A DNA stretch of 64,000 bases, taken from the NCBI GenBank assembly GCA_023374045.1, contig CM041777.1, positions 90,700,300 to 90,764,299 of the forward strand, written 5' to 3'. This DNA comes from Limonium bicolor (Eukaryota; Streptophyta; Magnoliopsida; Caryophyllales; Plumbaginaceae). Numbering within the stretch: the stretch's first letter is position 1; each line of letters begins with the position of its first letter. Of the stretch, positions 37,459-48,747 are shown in pieces. The notes below the pieces were generated by a model. It made no database searches and was not told the DNA's origin. It worked only from the letters and a program-made list of their open reading frames with translations. The translations under genes and the position numbers were made by a program.

Positions 37459-38756
37459 ATGATTCTCTAGATTGTTGGACAGGCTAATTTCGCCCGACAT
37501 TATGGGACTCCGGTATAATAACCTTTCGTGTTTTGTTTGGCATTTGAACTCTGGAGGTGGTATAATTAGATGAAAACTGAAAACCACCTTGCCAACAAGA
37601 CTTTATTTGACTTTTAGAAAATCAAAGTAGTATGTTTTATTAGTATGTATTAATTTATCTGAGGTTATAGAAGTGAAGGATCCAAGATATTCAGACCAAG
37701 ATCATAAAAGGGTTCCCTTGCCACTGGGTTTCCTCCGTGTGAGTGGGTTCGTAGGTAGTGATTCATCTTCTTCGCCATGTAGTGGGTATCAATGGCAAAT
37801 GTAACCGTTCAGTTCCTCCACACCAACAACAAATCAGTCCATTATGCAAATCAGCCTATCTCTGGTTCACAAGCCTGACGTTCTCAAGGTGCTTAACCGA
37901 TAACCATCTTTCAGCTAACCTAGCCTCCTCCGTCCCTCGGGACCAACAAGGGGTAGTACATGAATATTCACATGTCCATCGACTACGCTCTTGATGTATA
38001 CGAAGGAGTGCAGTTCGTTCGAAAAATTCCTAGCTCTCTATCTATCTCTGAGATGTTTGGATTTTTCAAACTCCATGGACATGCAGATTAGAAGTGTTAT
38101 CCCCACTCGGACCAAGACATGACTTTTACTTGTTTAAATAACAATTAAGGTGAAGCAGGGTCAGGCACAACTAATCTCTTTAAGAGAAACAGATCCATTT
38201 TGCAAGTTCCGCTATTGACACTCTTTCTATACTATACGAGTTGTAGGATCGTGAGCATCACCCACAAAAATGGCATACATAGAAGGTGGTTTCTCACCCG
38301 GATCGAGATCTAAGGCCGGTGCGACAACCCATGTGCTATTGACAGTTCTGGTTTTATATTGCTCATGCATCCTTCTAATGGAAGTAGATTGCTCATAACA
38401 GTGGGGAGAGACGTGTTGGGTTCCTTGAAATTTGGTATGTAGGTTTTATGGTCTGTTTCACCACTTGTAATTAGTGCCGCCTCAAAGCTCATCCAATCTG
38501 GGCTACGGAACAGGGCCCCCTATGTTTGGGTCCAATTTTATTTTCTACCTTCGTTTTTGTCATGAGAAAATTATATAAGGTCTATATTTATCTTGAATTG
38601 AACATATCAAAACTTTATGTTTGAGATACATTCAAACAATGTCAATATGACTTTTGTGAATTCATAATTTATTTTAAATTTTAGCACAACGCCCCAAAAT
38701 CGCCGAGACGACCCTGCTTGTAATGTACTTATATAAATGGTATGGCTGGTACTTGA
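37459..38756. other. Unassigned sequence
   Basis: No ORF with family features. It may be degenerate LINE sequence upstream of the remnant at 38757, but I see no RT motif to support that. Confidence 0.3.
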
Positions 38757-39089
38757 AGTCCAATTTGGAGAGCTCTATTGGATATTCGAAATCTGATACA
38801 ATATGGAGGTCGTAAGTAGATAGTGGATGGTTTAACCACACACATAAAAGACCGGTGGATTAGGGACAAGCCTAGAGGGAAACCATATCTACGGAGAATG
38901 CCCCAGTCCATTGAGCAAACTAGTACAATGGCTACCCTTCTCGACCAACCAACACATACTTGGAATGTCAATCTTATTGAGCAGTGGTTTATGCCTAACG
39001 ATTGAAGTGCAATTCTGGCAGTACCACTTAATCATTCTGATGCAATAGAAGATTCATGGTATTGGTGCTTCATAAAGATTGGCTTTGTT
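38757..39089 (+). pseudogene. LINE (non-LTR retrotransposon) pol C-terminal remnant
   Basis: One frame reads SPIWRALLDIRNLI, then GLTTHIKDRWIRDKP, WNVNLIEQWF and ILAVPLNHSDAIEDSWYW. This order matches the post-RT region of plant LINEs (WRS-ilnaR, G-G-si-iW-D-WI, W---lI---F, IL-iPls, D---W). In-frame TAG near 38817 and TGA near 39004 interrupt it. The family B LTR at 39090 truncates it at the 3' side. Confidence 0.65.
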
Positions 39090-41222
39090 TGAAATACCCC
39101 AAACCTTATTGTGTTAATTAATTATGTAATTATGATTTTCTAAGGCTAATTAAATCCTTAAGAATTTTGGGTAGAGAAAATAAATCCAAAAGAAAAGAGA
39201 AAACGCTTGAAAAGCGAAAAATGCTAAAATGGGTGTTACATGACCATAGGAGGGATACGACCTCGGTTAGGCCTAAATGATTTATGGGAATAATTCCCGA
39301 AGAAAACGGATCCATAAAACAGATTAAAAACGCTAATAAAGCTATAGAGCACGTTTTTCGAGAAAACCCGAAAACGTGACTTTGAGTGGTCAAACAGACC
39401 CGTAAAAATTATATTTGATTATATAACTATAATTAAACATTAATGGAGACTTAAGAACCATTAAAACTAAAGAAATGAGAAAAATCCAAAAAACGGGCCC
39501 GATTAGTGAATAGTGCCAAACCGGGTAATTTAACAAGCGTTTTTCTGTAAAAGACGAAAAACGCTCCAGCATGTGTATACAGTGGGGGCCGGTTTTGGCT
39601 AATTAAATCAGCCTCCCCCTCTCTATTAGTTAAATGACAAAAGGAAAACGAAGAGTTGAAAAGTCAACAAAGTAAAAAAAGTAAAAACTGAACTAATACC
39701 CACTTTTTCCTCTTTCTCCTCTCATTTCTCTCTTTCCCACCGTGAGCATCTCCTCTCTTTCCTCTTCTTCTGATTCTTCTTCTTCCTCCATGGTTTGGAG
39801 CTCCTCCAAGCAGCTCCCATGGTTTCTCCTTCTTCCTGCACATGCCCAAGCCACACCAAAACCCCAAATGCAAAAATAATTACATATTTGAGCTCTTCTC
39901 ACCAAGGGCTACACTTCCCTCTTTTCAAAATCTTAAATGGAGAAGTTTGACCTCCATGGGTATACCCCCATTTGTGAAGAAGATGGCATATTCTTGAAGC
40001 TTGGAGTCTCCCCATTCTCCTAAGGTAAAAAGATTCATCAAAAACCTCATTTTTCTCCACTCCCTTGTGCTGGCCGATTTTGCCCCTCTTTGATACCTTG
40101 TTTTCTTCTTGTTTTGAAGCATTGGTTCAACTCTCCAATGGTGGTGGAACCCCCTTCTTGATTCAAGGGTTAAAACCCCTTCTAAAACTTCAAAGGTAAA
40201 ACCCTAGCTTTTGTGCTTTAAGCCCTTTCATTGAATTAGTGTTATTCCAAGGGTTTAGGACTTTAATTATACTTATTTTGTGTTCCTTGGATGATTGGGG
40301 AGGAGTTTGGCAACTCCATTGTCCACTTGACCGAATTTGAGAAGAGGAAGAGCAAGAAGAGAATTGAAAAGGGGACTTGGAAAACTTAAGGTAAGAATCC
40401 CACCTTAATGTTATTTTGATTGTTTTAGAACTTAGGATGGGAAAATAAAGGAATGAAACCAAAAATTTGTGCTAATAATGTGTTGGTTGAAGTTAGAGAG
40501 AATTTGTGAGTTGTATGTGAATTAAGGGCCTTAGAGCCAGGTAATTTGAATATGCATTGTTATTGTTGATTGGTGGATTTTGATTGGAAGTTTAAATGCT
40601 GGTAGGACCCTTTTATGGTTGTGGCTAGTTTAGGATTGAAAAAGGTGAGAATTGATGAATGCGGATAATTTAGGTTTATGGGGAAACTATGTCAAAATTT
40701 TGGTAGAAACTAAGTGTTTAAGTTGACTTGGTGAATTGGAGAACCTAGGGGTTTGTTAGGTTGAGTTGAGTTGATGAATAACCTTGGAATGGTAAATGGA
40801 GAGTGAATTGGAGAGAGACAAAAATCTGTAGCAAAGGGGTGGTTTGAGTTCCTTGGAAGTTTGAGAAAATAATAAGGATTTAAGGCTCTAAGAATGAGGC
40901 ATGAACTTGGGTGTTAGAAGTGCATTGTCTTGGAAGAATGGGAATGGTAAAAGGGTTGAGAGGAGAAGTGTAAAATGTCAAGAGGTAGTTTAGAAATGCA
41001 CAAGTGAGCAAAATGTAAATGTGAGAATGAAAGTTTGCAGAAATTAAGCAAGGACTTGGGAAAGGATTGGACCAAAGGTTTGAGGAGGATTAGTGCATGG
41101 TTAAGGAGTTTTTTAAGGTATTTAAACATGTAGGAAACATGTGGAAATATTATGGAATGATTAGGTGTGGATTAAGGTTGGTTTAGGGGTTGAAAAAATA
41201 CAATTTTAGCAGCTTTTTAGCA

Positions 41223-41404
41223 GGGTCCGGGACTTAGGGGGTGGACCAAGTCCCGGACCGCCATTAAAAATGTCCCGAAAGTTGAGACAGCAGGTGGTCC
41301 GGGACCTAGGTCCAGTACCAAGTCCCGGACCAGGAGTAAAAATCAGCCGAGAGTAAAGATAAGTATTGGTTCGGGACCTTGGGTGCGGATCAAGTCCCGG
41401 ACCA
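41223..41404 (+). repeat. 38-nt GGTCCGGGAC palindrome array, three units
   Basis: Units start at 41223, 41295 and 41367 (72-bp period, 38 nt each). In element sense, GGGACCT follows the left arm and CAAG precedes the right arm GTCCCGGACCA, the same asymmetry as in the family A array. Confidence 0.85.
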
Positions 41405-42012
41405 CCCCCAGAATCCTCCTGAAAAATGGTTTTAAGGCTTTAGAACATGGGGGTTTGATTGGTATTGGTTTTAGATGATGTTTATGAGTTTTTTGGTGAC
41501 TTGTAAAAGTCCTAAGAAGCATAAACAAGTGTTGGAAATGAGTGATAAGTAAGAACATGAATTGACACATGAACAAACTAAGGAATAATGGGATAACGGG
41601 GTTAAGTACGGGAGTAATGAAGCTTATATACCATATAATATGATGTTAATAAAACGTTTGAAATAATACCAGTTGTTTGGAAACTACCTGAGGAGCATGA
41701 GGTGACGCGTTAAGAGTAAATCCTCGGGGACACGGTAGAGTACCCCAAGGTGTAAGGTATGGTTTTCTTGCAACCTGCGTTCTACCGGGTTACACCGGCT
41801 TGTATGCCAATGTGTTTTTCTGGATGTTTACGACCTTATAAGATAAGGCATGTAATGAGTTTACAATAATTCATTTATGTGACGTGTTTGTTCCAATACC
41901 GTTTAACCTCGGATATGTGCTAAACCGTAGCTAACCGACCCTAGGATCACACAAGAGATCGGTATTCGGATTTTAACGTCCCAACCTACGGGAACGTTCT
42001 AACTACGGCTAT

Positions 42013-42040
42013 TGTGTGTGGTGTGTGTGTGTGTGTGTGT

Positions 42041-42101
<61 letters not shown>
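42013..42101 (+). repeat. (TG)n microsatellite
   Basis: About 89 bp of almost pure TG with two GG interruptions, inside the family B LTR and absent from the equivalent minus-strand LTRs. Confidence 0.95.
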
Positions 42102-42104
<3 letters not shown>

Positions 42105-42361
42105 CTCCCTTGTGTGTTTAACTAAGTTGTAACACAGTATGGTGTCATGATGTGATAAGTTCCATAAGGGATTCTAACTAACATATATATTATGGGGGTG
42201 AAGAATCCAGGTATCCGGTCGCGCGCATTTGTTTGGGAGTTGATATCTACATCTGATTTAACTCTCTCTCTGTTCGGTTGTTTTTCCTTCTTGGATTACA
42301 ATCACCCACAAGTCTATTAAAAGGCTTTCTTACCTGACTTTAGTTCAGGCTAGGGGGATAT

Positions 42362-42520
42362 GTGTATGGTGTGATCGGGTCTATATTAAGACCGACACAT
42401 CTAAGTAATGTTAATGTGTATGGTGTGCTCGGGTCTATATTATGACCGACACATCTAAGTAAAGTGTTGTGTACGATGTGTTCGGAGCTATATTATATCC
42501 GACACATCCTAAGTAAAGTA
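42362..42520 (+). repeat. 53-54 bp tandem repeat, each unit a hairpin
   Basis: Three units start at 42362, 42416 and 42469. Units 1 and 2 pair CGGGTCT with AGACCG or TGACCG; unit 3 has changed to CGGA paired with TCCG. All keep an outer GTGT/ACAC pairing and the tail ACACATC(C)TAAGTAA. Confidence 0.7.
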
Positions 42521-43254
42521 TACGTTCTTTAAGAAGAACAGTAAGTTATTATGTAATGAGCTCAACATGAGAATGGAAATGTTCTCTAGGCTAGTAAGTT
42601 GGCTAACTCTTATGTCGGACCGAGTCCTCACGAGACTCGTTCCCAAGTTATGTGGTGTACATGTTAATGTGTGATGTGTGTTGTTATGTAGTGTACATTG
42701 ACCAATGATATCAACCCCAGTGTCGTCTTATAAGGAATTAACTCCAATAAGGTAGAAACCTTCAAGGGTCAAACTACACAATAATGTGATCTAACAAGTG
42801 TTGATGTGTTAACTTAATTGTTTGCATCCTATTGAATGGATATGTGCCAAATATGTGTATGTTATGTGTTTATAGTTTTCATGCATGATTTAAATATAAT
42901 CAACCGCATGCTTAGACGACAATTAGTTGTGCGTGGCCCGGTAGTATGCGGGCTGCACGATTACCATACCAGCAAAGGTGCTGAGCCCCTTGGGGGCCAC
43001 CCTTTTTCCTTTCAGGTACAACGGAGCTGGTAGCCGTTCGAGAGTAGGACGGGGTAGCTGTTTATGCATGGGTAGTTATTTAGTTACTTATGCATTTGTA
43101 AGTTAGTAAGACCGAACTATTATCGGCATTAGTTTGTAAATACTCGGTACAATTGGAATATAAATGTATTTGTTTGTTTAGAAATGGAACGGTATTGTAA
43201 TGTGTAAGTGCTCGGGAATCTGGTCCATCAGACTGATACAATGGGTAAGTATTA

Positions 43255-43284
43255 GCCTTGTTAGCCACGTGGGTGGCTAACGGC
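43255..43284 (+). other. Conserved LTR-end hairpin
   Basis: GCC, TT, arm GTTAGCCAC, loop GTGG, arm GTGGCTAAC, then GGC; perfect pairing. Compared with 10967-10996, both arms changed together (U-A to C-G). It lies 90 nt from the LTR end. Confidence 0.78.
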
Positions 43285-43379
43285 GTGTAACACCAATGAT
43301 TAAATTTAATGTTGGGTTGTGATTCCGCTGCAAATCGTTTGTTAAGTGTTGTGTTATTTAGTTGGGGTGTTACTAAAAG

Positions 43380-43390
43380 TGGTATCAGAG
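43380..43390 (+). promoter_or_regulatory. Primer-binding site, initiator tRNA-Met
   Basis: TGGTATCAGAG, an 11-nt match to the initiator tRNA-Met complement, five bases past the LTR end. Confidence 0.88.
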
Positions 43391-43940
43391 TGAAGTATCA
43401 CTTTGATGACTAGAAATACCGAGCTTAGGAAGTACCGAGTTAGGAGTTTAAGACTTTGAGCTAAGGGTTGAGTGATAGCGTGAGAAATACGCTAGTTAGG
43501 AATTACCAGTGTTTACTGGATACCTACAACATCCATACCCGCCCTCCACAACCCCCGTTTTATAATTCGGCAAAGAACACCAGAGAGAAGGAAAGTCCTT
43601 TCATACTCAGGAAAAACCCGATCTAGCTATTGTAAAGTATTATTACAAGAACAAGAACCAGTCATATAGTAGATTTCAAGAACTGGAAATCCCGGAGACG
43701 GTTCCCGTTTTAAACAACATTAACCGCACTTGATAGCGGAGAAATGAAGAGTCCTATCTACAGGAGGATGAAATTTTCGGCAACCTGGGTCGACATGCCT
43801 AGCAGTGGAGGAAACCCAGGCAACAAGAAAGAAAGCACTAACTATGCCAAGAAGCGGGAAATGGAGAAGTAACAAAACCCGAGACACATGTCTACGGGAC
43901 AGCAGTCGTTAGAAAATACCACCAACGATAAACTAACGGA
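43391..43940 (+). other. Family B leader, non-coding
   Basis: Aligns throughout with the minus-strand leader (20110-20650): shared blocks include ACCCGCCCTCCAC, CTTT/CTTCTCATACTC and GACCCGAGACACA-type motifs. There is no ORF of note. The last five bases (ACGGA) are the left target duplication of the family A insertion. Confidence 0.6.
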
Positions 43941-44256
43941 TGATAAGTATCCAAATGAGCATGTTTTATAGGTGTATTTCATATATATTATTAGCACTTT
44001 TCTTGCTCATTTCTCCACTTATCTTAGTTTTTCTCTAGTTTATGTTTTATTGGTTGTCTTATAGATTTATCGGTTAAACATGAGAAAAGCCAAGCTAGAA
44101 GCAAAGAACATGAAGAGACGAACGCATAGACGCAAACGGCTCAGAAAACGGAGTCAGAACGAAGATTTTAGAGGGTTTTGAAGTCATGTCCTAGCTTGGT
44201 TAAAACCTTCAAAGCTAGGACAACATATGAAGAAACTATCGGCTGATTTCAACACA

Positions 44257-44517
44257 TGATCCGGGACTTGTTCCAAGACTTAAGTCCCGGACCACAACAA
44301 TTGAGAAACCAACGGCTGAAACAAATATATGGTCCGAGACTTCATCACCATCCTAAGTCCCGGACCAACAAGTGAAATGGAACTCTCGGGCGTTAGAAGA
44401 GACATGGTCCGGGACCTAACCCCAGTCCCAAGACCCGGACCACACGGAATGTTAAAACCGAGAAGATTTGCTTGCATTCTGGTCCGGGACCTCTACTCTT
44501 GCCCAAGTCCCGGACCA
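44257..44517 (+). repeat. 38-nt GGTCCGGGAC palindrome array, four units
   Basis: Units at 44257-44294, 44330-44367, 44405-44442 and 44480-44517, each exactly 38 nt, with a 73-75 bp period. Arms (G)GTCCGGGAC and GTCCCGGACCA carry only single-base deviations while the 16-nt centres vary. Confidence 0.88.
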
Positions 44518-44756
44518 AACCAAGCAATCTGATTGGCGGATTCCAGGCAGAAAGGAGACGCGCCTGTCTTCTTCTTCTTCTTCTTCGCCGCGTTCTGCAA
44601 ATGGATTCTGTTATCCATCTACTCCGCCGCACCGCCTACCTTAAATCACTCCACCCGTTGGCTCTGTCCCCTGCATTAAATGAAGCACTCAGTCTGCAAT
44701 CAATGCTCAATCATGCTCAATCAATTCTTACGTACAGATCTGCCTCCTCAATTCTC

Positions 44757-44764
44757 TATATATA
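44757..44764 (+). promoter_or_regulatory. LTR TATA box
   Basis: TATATATA in the context CTCTATATATACCCAAC, 240 bp downstream of the palindrome array. It matches TATATAA at the same place in the 3' LTR. Confidence 0.7.
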
Positions 44765-45746
44765 CCCAACACCATTACTGCAAAATGGAGAACGTACGAC
44801 CAGAGGCTGAAGAAATCACAAACAGCTCCACACTCCATTCTCTTCCATTTAATTCCTCCCGTAACACCACAATTCTCCATCTTTTATTTATTTTTCCCAT
44901 TTCACCACATTCACGTACGTACTCAAACAGAAGCGGTATTTTACAAAGAGAGAAAAGAGGCAGGCGAGTGCAGACCCGTTATTCGCAGGCAGTTCCTGAA
45001 TAATGAATATTTCAGTCTCTACTCTGTTTTCATTTCTGTCAATGTCTGAGTAATCTCATAAATTGTGCTTAGGATGGGTGTTTAACCCAAAATAACTCAG
45101 CGTATTTATAATACCGAGTTTGCTTATAAATATTTGTTTTATCTCTCTCTTTTATTAAATGTTCAAGAACTGATCATTTTTACTCATTTACGTTTCTCTA
45201 ATTTCAATGATTTTGTAAAATTAGAGAATAGACCACAAAGAGAGACAAACGTTAGATATTATCTCCTTGATTAGCAGATAAAATCCATCGCTGTTATAAA
45301 AAGAATTCTCACTTAAAGCTAATTAATGATTTTAGACTTTTTCTGATTGTAAAAAGTCTACTGAATTAATTAAGAGTTGTCCTTATCTATGATTTAGAAA
45401 GGCCACAAGATAAAATTCTTAACAGACAAATAAGAGCAAACTAGGATTATAATTATTATCTGAGTTATATTTGGGCGATTTCACCTACCTTAGCACATTT
45501 TCCATCCACTTAATTCACAACTGTTTTTACTGTTTTTAATATTTCTTTAATAATCCAACAACAAATCAAGCTTGCCTCCGGCTAAACCCCCTTTTTACAG
45601 TATTTTAATAACTACCTGAACTAGGATAATTGAACAATCTCCTTGTGGATACGACACTTGTTTTACTACTACGAATAGGTACACTTGCCTATTAGTTTGT
45701 TATAAATCTATATTTATTATAGTGTAGTTTTATCCCAACAAGTTTT

Positions 45747-45763
45747 TGGCGCCGTTGCCGGGG
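45747..45763 (+). promoter_or_regulatory. Primer-binding site, tRNA-Asp
   Basis: TGGCGCCGTTGCCGGGG, a 17-nt exact complement of the plant tRNA-Asp 3' end, six bases past the LTR. Confidence 0.94.
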
Positions 45764-46306
45764 AGATTGATTCTATCAATTTCCCTAGTTTCCGGTAGTT
45801 CACCTGTTAAATATTATAATAATCTGTCAATATTATCTTGTTAATAATCTAACCTTGGACATCGGACTAATAATCTGACTTGGACATCTAACTTTGGACT
45901 TCGGACTTCTAACTTCTTAATATTATTGTCATTTATTTCAGTCATTTTGTTCCATTGTTATTTCGTTCCATTGTCATTTCGTTCCATTGTCATTTCTTTC
46001 CATTGTCCTTAACTACTAACTTAAAATTTCCTGTCATTTCGTTCCATTGTCATTTCATTTCCATTGTCCTTAACTTTTCATTTCCATTGTCCTAACTTTT
46101 CATTTCCCCAGTATACTAACTTTTAATTTCCATTGTCCTTAACTTTTCATTTCCATTGTATACTAACTTATTTTCTGTCATATTAATCTTGTTCTAAAAA
46201 AAAATATCAGTGTTGTTTATCAGACTAATCAATATCTCTGCTTTTCTTATTCTATTTTACTAACAAATTTTGCAGTTTCTGACGAACCGCAAGTTATCTT
46301 CTGTGC
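45764..46306 (+). other. Family A leader with tandem repeats
   Basis: Non-coding. From 45935 to 46160 it is built of repeated TTTC(G)TTCCATTGTCAT units, the complement-sense equivalent of the repeats in the two minus-strand leaders. Unit number differs between copies. Confidence 0.6.
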
Positions 46307-48499
46307 ATGCCAAACACTCGAACCCGAGGTTCTCCTCCAATCAGTCCGAGCCCGGAACCCGAGCGAACTTTATTAAACGCACGAAGAAACCTGAGAAACC
46401 AAGACATGGCAGACGACCATAACCAAGTTATAAATGAAATGGACCATGCAAATCTACCAGAACACCGTGCTCTATCTGATTACCACCAACCGGATACCGA
46501 AGGAAGAGCATCAGCCATAGTTCTCCCTGAACTAACACCGCTAGAAACCGGACGATGGACTTTCAAGACCCACTACATCACCGCCGTCCGGGATTTGGGC
46601 AAGTTTAGTGGAGCAAACCCAGATGAAGCCCCAAATCATCTGAGTCTCTTCCTAGACTTCTGCAATTCCTTTGGTCAGACCGGCAACGTCAAAGAAAGAA
46701 TCCGTCTACAACTATTTCCTCACTCGTTGTCGGATTCAGCAAACAGGTGGTACCGAAGCCTTCCCTCCCGATCAATCACGACATGGCTGCAAATGGCCCA
46801 AAAATTCCTTGCCAAATACTACCCAACCAGTAGAACGAGGCAATTGATCGGTGAAATCAATACTTTCTGTCAGGAGCCGGGAGAAACATTGTACGACGCA
46901 TGGGACAGATTTAAGGATATGCTAATGAAGTGTTCCCACCATGGTCTTGATGATCAATCCCTCTGCCTGTCATTCTTCAACGGTCTGGATGATGGGAACC
47001 GACTACTCGTCAATTCCTCTGCAGGAGGAAGTTTCATGATGAAATCTCCTAAAGAAGGAATGGACCTTCTAGAAACTATGACGAGCAATACGAGACAGTG
47101 GACGAGATCCAAAGGAAGAACGCCACGAGCTGCAGGCCTACTCCATGTTGAGCCTACAGATCATTTATCGGCTCAGATCTCGTCCCTTACAAAGATGGTG
47201 GAAAAGCTAATGACATCACAAAACGAAATTGTAAAAACAATAGCTTCCCCACCTACAAGTTCATCGTCAGCTCCACCTACAGAAGGATGTGACATATGCG
47301 CCGAACCTCATGAAACCCCTCAGTGCGAAGGTAAAGGACAGTACGAGGATGTAAACTTCATAGGAAACCGTCCCGGTAATTCCTACAACAACAACTTCAA
47401 CAACAACTATCCATGGAGAAATCACCCGAATTTCTCATGGAAGAATAATGATCAAAACCAAGGAGGGCAAAACAACAATTCAAATACCTATCAGGGAAAC
47501 AGACCCCAACCAAATTCTAATATAGGTTATCGAGCACAAGGTGCCCCTCCAGGTTTCCAGCAACAACAACAACCACCCTCGACCTCTTCTGATCCAAATG
47601 AGGAATTCAGGAACTTAATAAAAGGATTCATGACTACGACTCATACCAGACTCGTGGATCAAGAAGCCACTAACAGAAGGGTTGAAGCCCCGATACAACA
47701 AACCAACCGACAGTTGGAGCAAATCAGCCAGCAGCTTGCACAAAGGCCACCCGGTGCCTTCCCTAGTCAGCCAAATCCAAATCCAAGGGAACAGGCCAAG
47801 GCAGTGACGTTAAGAAGTGGTAGACCACTCAACTCATCTCCTCCCCGAGATGATACTGATAACCAAGGGCAGCAAGCTCATGAACCTCAAGAAAATTCAG
47901 AAGAAGAACAGGAAGATGCTGAAGAAGCCCCACCTCCCACGAAAATTATTTCCGAAGAGAAGGAGCCTCCTGAATCTACCCCTTCCTCTCTCACTAAAAT
48001 TCTTCCCCCACTGCCTTTTCCAAATAGAATACGAAAGAAAAATCTAGATGAACAGTTTGGAAAGTTTCTATCTCACTTCAAGAAACTGACGATCAATATT
48101 CCTTTTACCGATGCTTTAAAACAAATGCCAATATACGCAAAGTTCATGAAGGATATCATCACTAACAAGAGATCGTTGCAGGAAGTGGAAACTGTACACC
48201 TTACACAGGAAGTGTCAGCAGTACTTCTCAAGAGTCTTCCTCCAAAACTTGGAGACCCAGGTTTGCCAATTATTCCATGTTTAATTGATAATGTTGATTG
48301 TGGTAGTGGGTTATGTGATCTAGGAGCTAGTATCAATTTAATGCCACTCTCAACTTTCAACAAACTTAAGATTGGTAAATGCATGCCTACTTCTATTCAA
48401 TTACAACTAGCAGATAGATCTTTAGTATTCCCAAAAGGAATAATAGAAGATTTGATTGTTACTGTAGGAACTTTTGTGTTCCCCGCTGATTTATTGTAA
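46307..48499 (+). pseudogene. Gag-protease ORF of family A (730 codons before frameshift)
   Basis: Longest open frame in the window. The start MPNTRTRG follows the leader. The Retrotrans_gag domain spans about residues 90-260 (NHLSLFLDFCNSFGQTG, ANRWYRSLPSRSITTW, FLAKYYPTSRTRQLIGEIN). A zinc knuckle CDICAEPHETPQC starts at C328. An N/Q-rich segment (about 355-430) and a P/E-rich acidic tail (about 500-570) follow. The protease motif CDLGASINLMP has its Asp at residue 671. A T lost from a TTTT run near 48490 shifts the frame inside the protease, so the last residues are wrong and the fusion to RT is broken. Gag itself is intact and might still be made. Confidence 0.88.
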
Positions 48500-48747
48500 T
48501 TGACATGGAAGAAGACACTAGGGTGCCCTTAATCTTAGGACGGCCTTTCATGAGAACTGCTAGAGCACTAATCGATGTTGAAAAAGGAAAAATCATTTTA
48601 AGGCTGCATAACGAAACTCTAGAATACGACATGTCTAAGGTTATAAAGAAACCCGCTCATTTAGAAGACCTTTTTCCTAGATATTGTCGACTCTATTGTG
48701 CAGGATAATTCATCTGCTATTATTTGTAATGACGCTTTGAAAATGCT
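48500..48747 (+). pseudogene. Protease C-terminus and linker, frameshifted
   Basis: After the shift, [20 protein letters not shown] continues the retropepsin fold at 48505-48708. Two bases are missing near 48668 (GATACC to GACC) and one more near 48738 (CTCTTG to CTTTG), relative to the minus-strand copies, so the linker changes frame twice before RT. Confidence 0.8.

Larger units (their letters stand above)
39090..43374 (+). repeat. 5' LTR of plus-strand family B element (4285 bp)
   Basis: Starts TGAAATACCCC and ends GGGGTGTTACT, where the other copies end TTACA. It inserted into the LINE remnant. Inside are a palindrome array (41223-41404), a TG microsatellite, a second hairpin repeat (42362-42520) and the terminal hairpin (43255-43284). 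It is collinear with but clearly diverged from the minus-strand family B LTRs. Confidence 0.85.
39090..43940 (+). mobile_element. LARD-like family B element, plus orientation, 5' part
   Basis: A 5' LTR (39090-43374), initiator tRNA-Met primer site and ~560 nt of leader homologous to the leader of the complete family B copy. A family A element then interrupts it at 43941. The homologous leader resumes briefly after 54738 (CTGACTAAGG, against CTGGCTAAGAA in the other copy) but soon becomes unalignable by eye. No plus-oriented 3' LTR is present in the window. Confidence 0.75.
43941..45740 (+). repeat. 5' LTR of plus-strand family A element (1800 bp)
   Basis: TGATAAGTATC...TATCCCAACA. U3 holds a four-unit palindrome array (44257-44517), a CTT run and a TATA box (44757-44764). 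It is longer than the 3' LTR mainly because the latter has many short deletions around the array and before the TATA box. Confidence 0.93.

Noticed and set aside
44257..44517. CRISPR-like appearance of the 38-nt units with ~36-nt spacers
   Set aside because: Eukaryotic LTR context; the spacers are conserved between LTR copies and the repeats are palindromes embedded in U3, with no cas genes.
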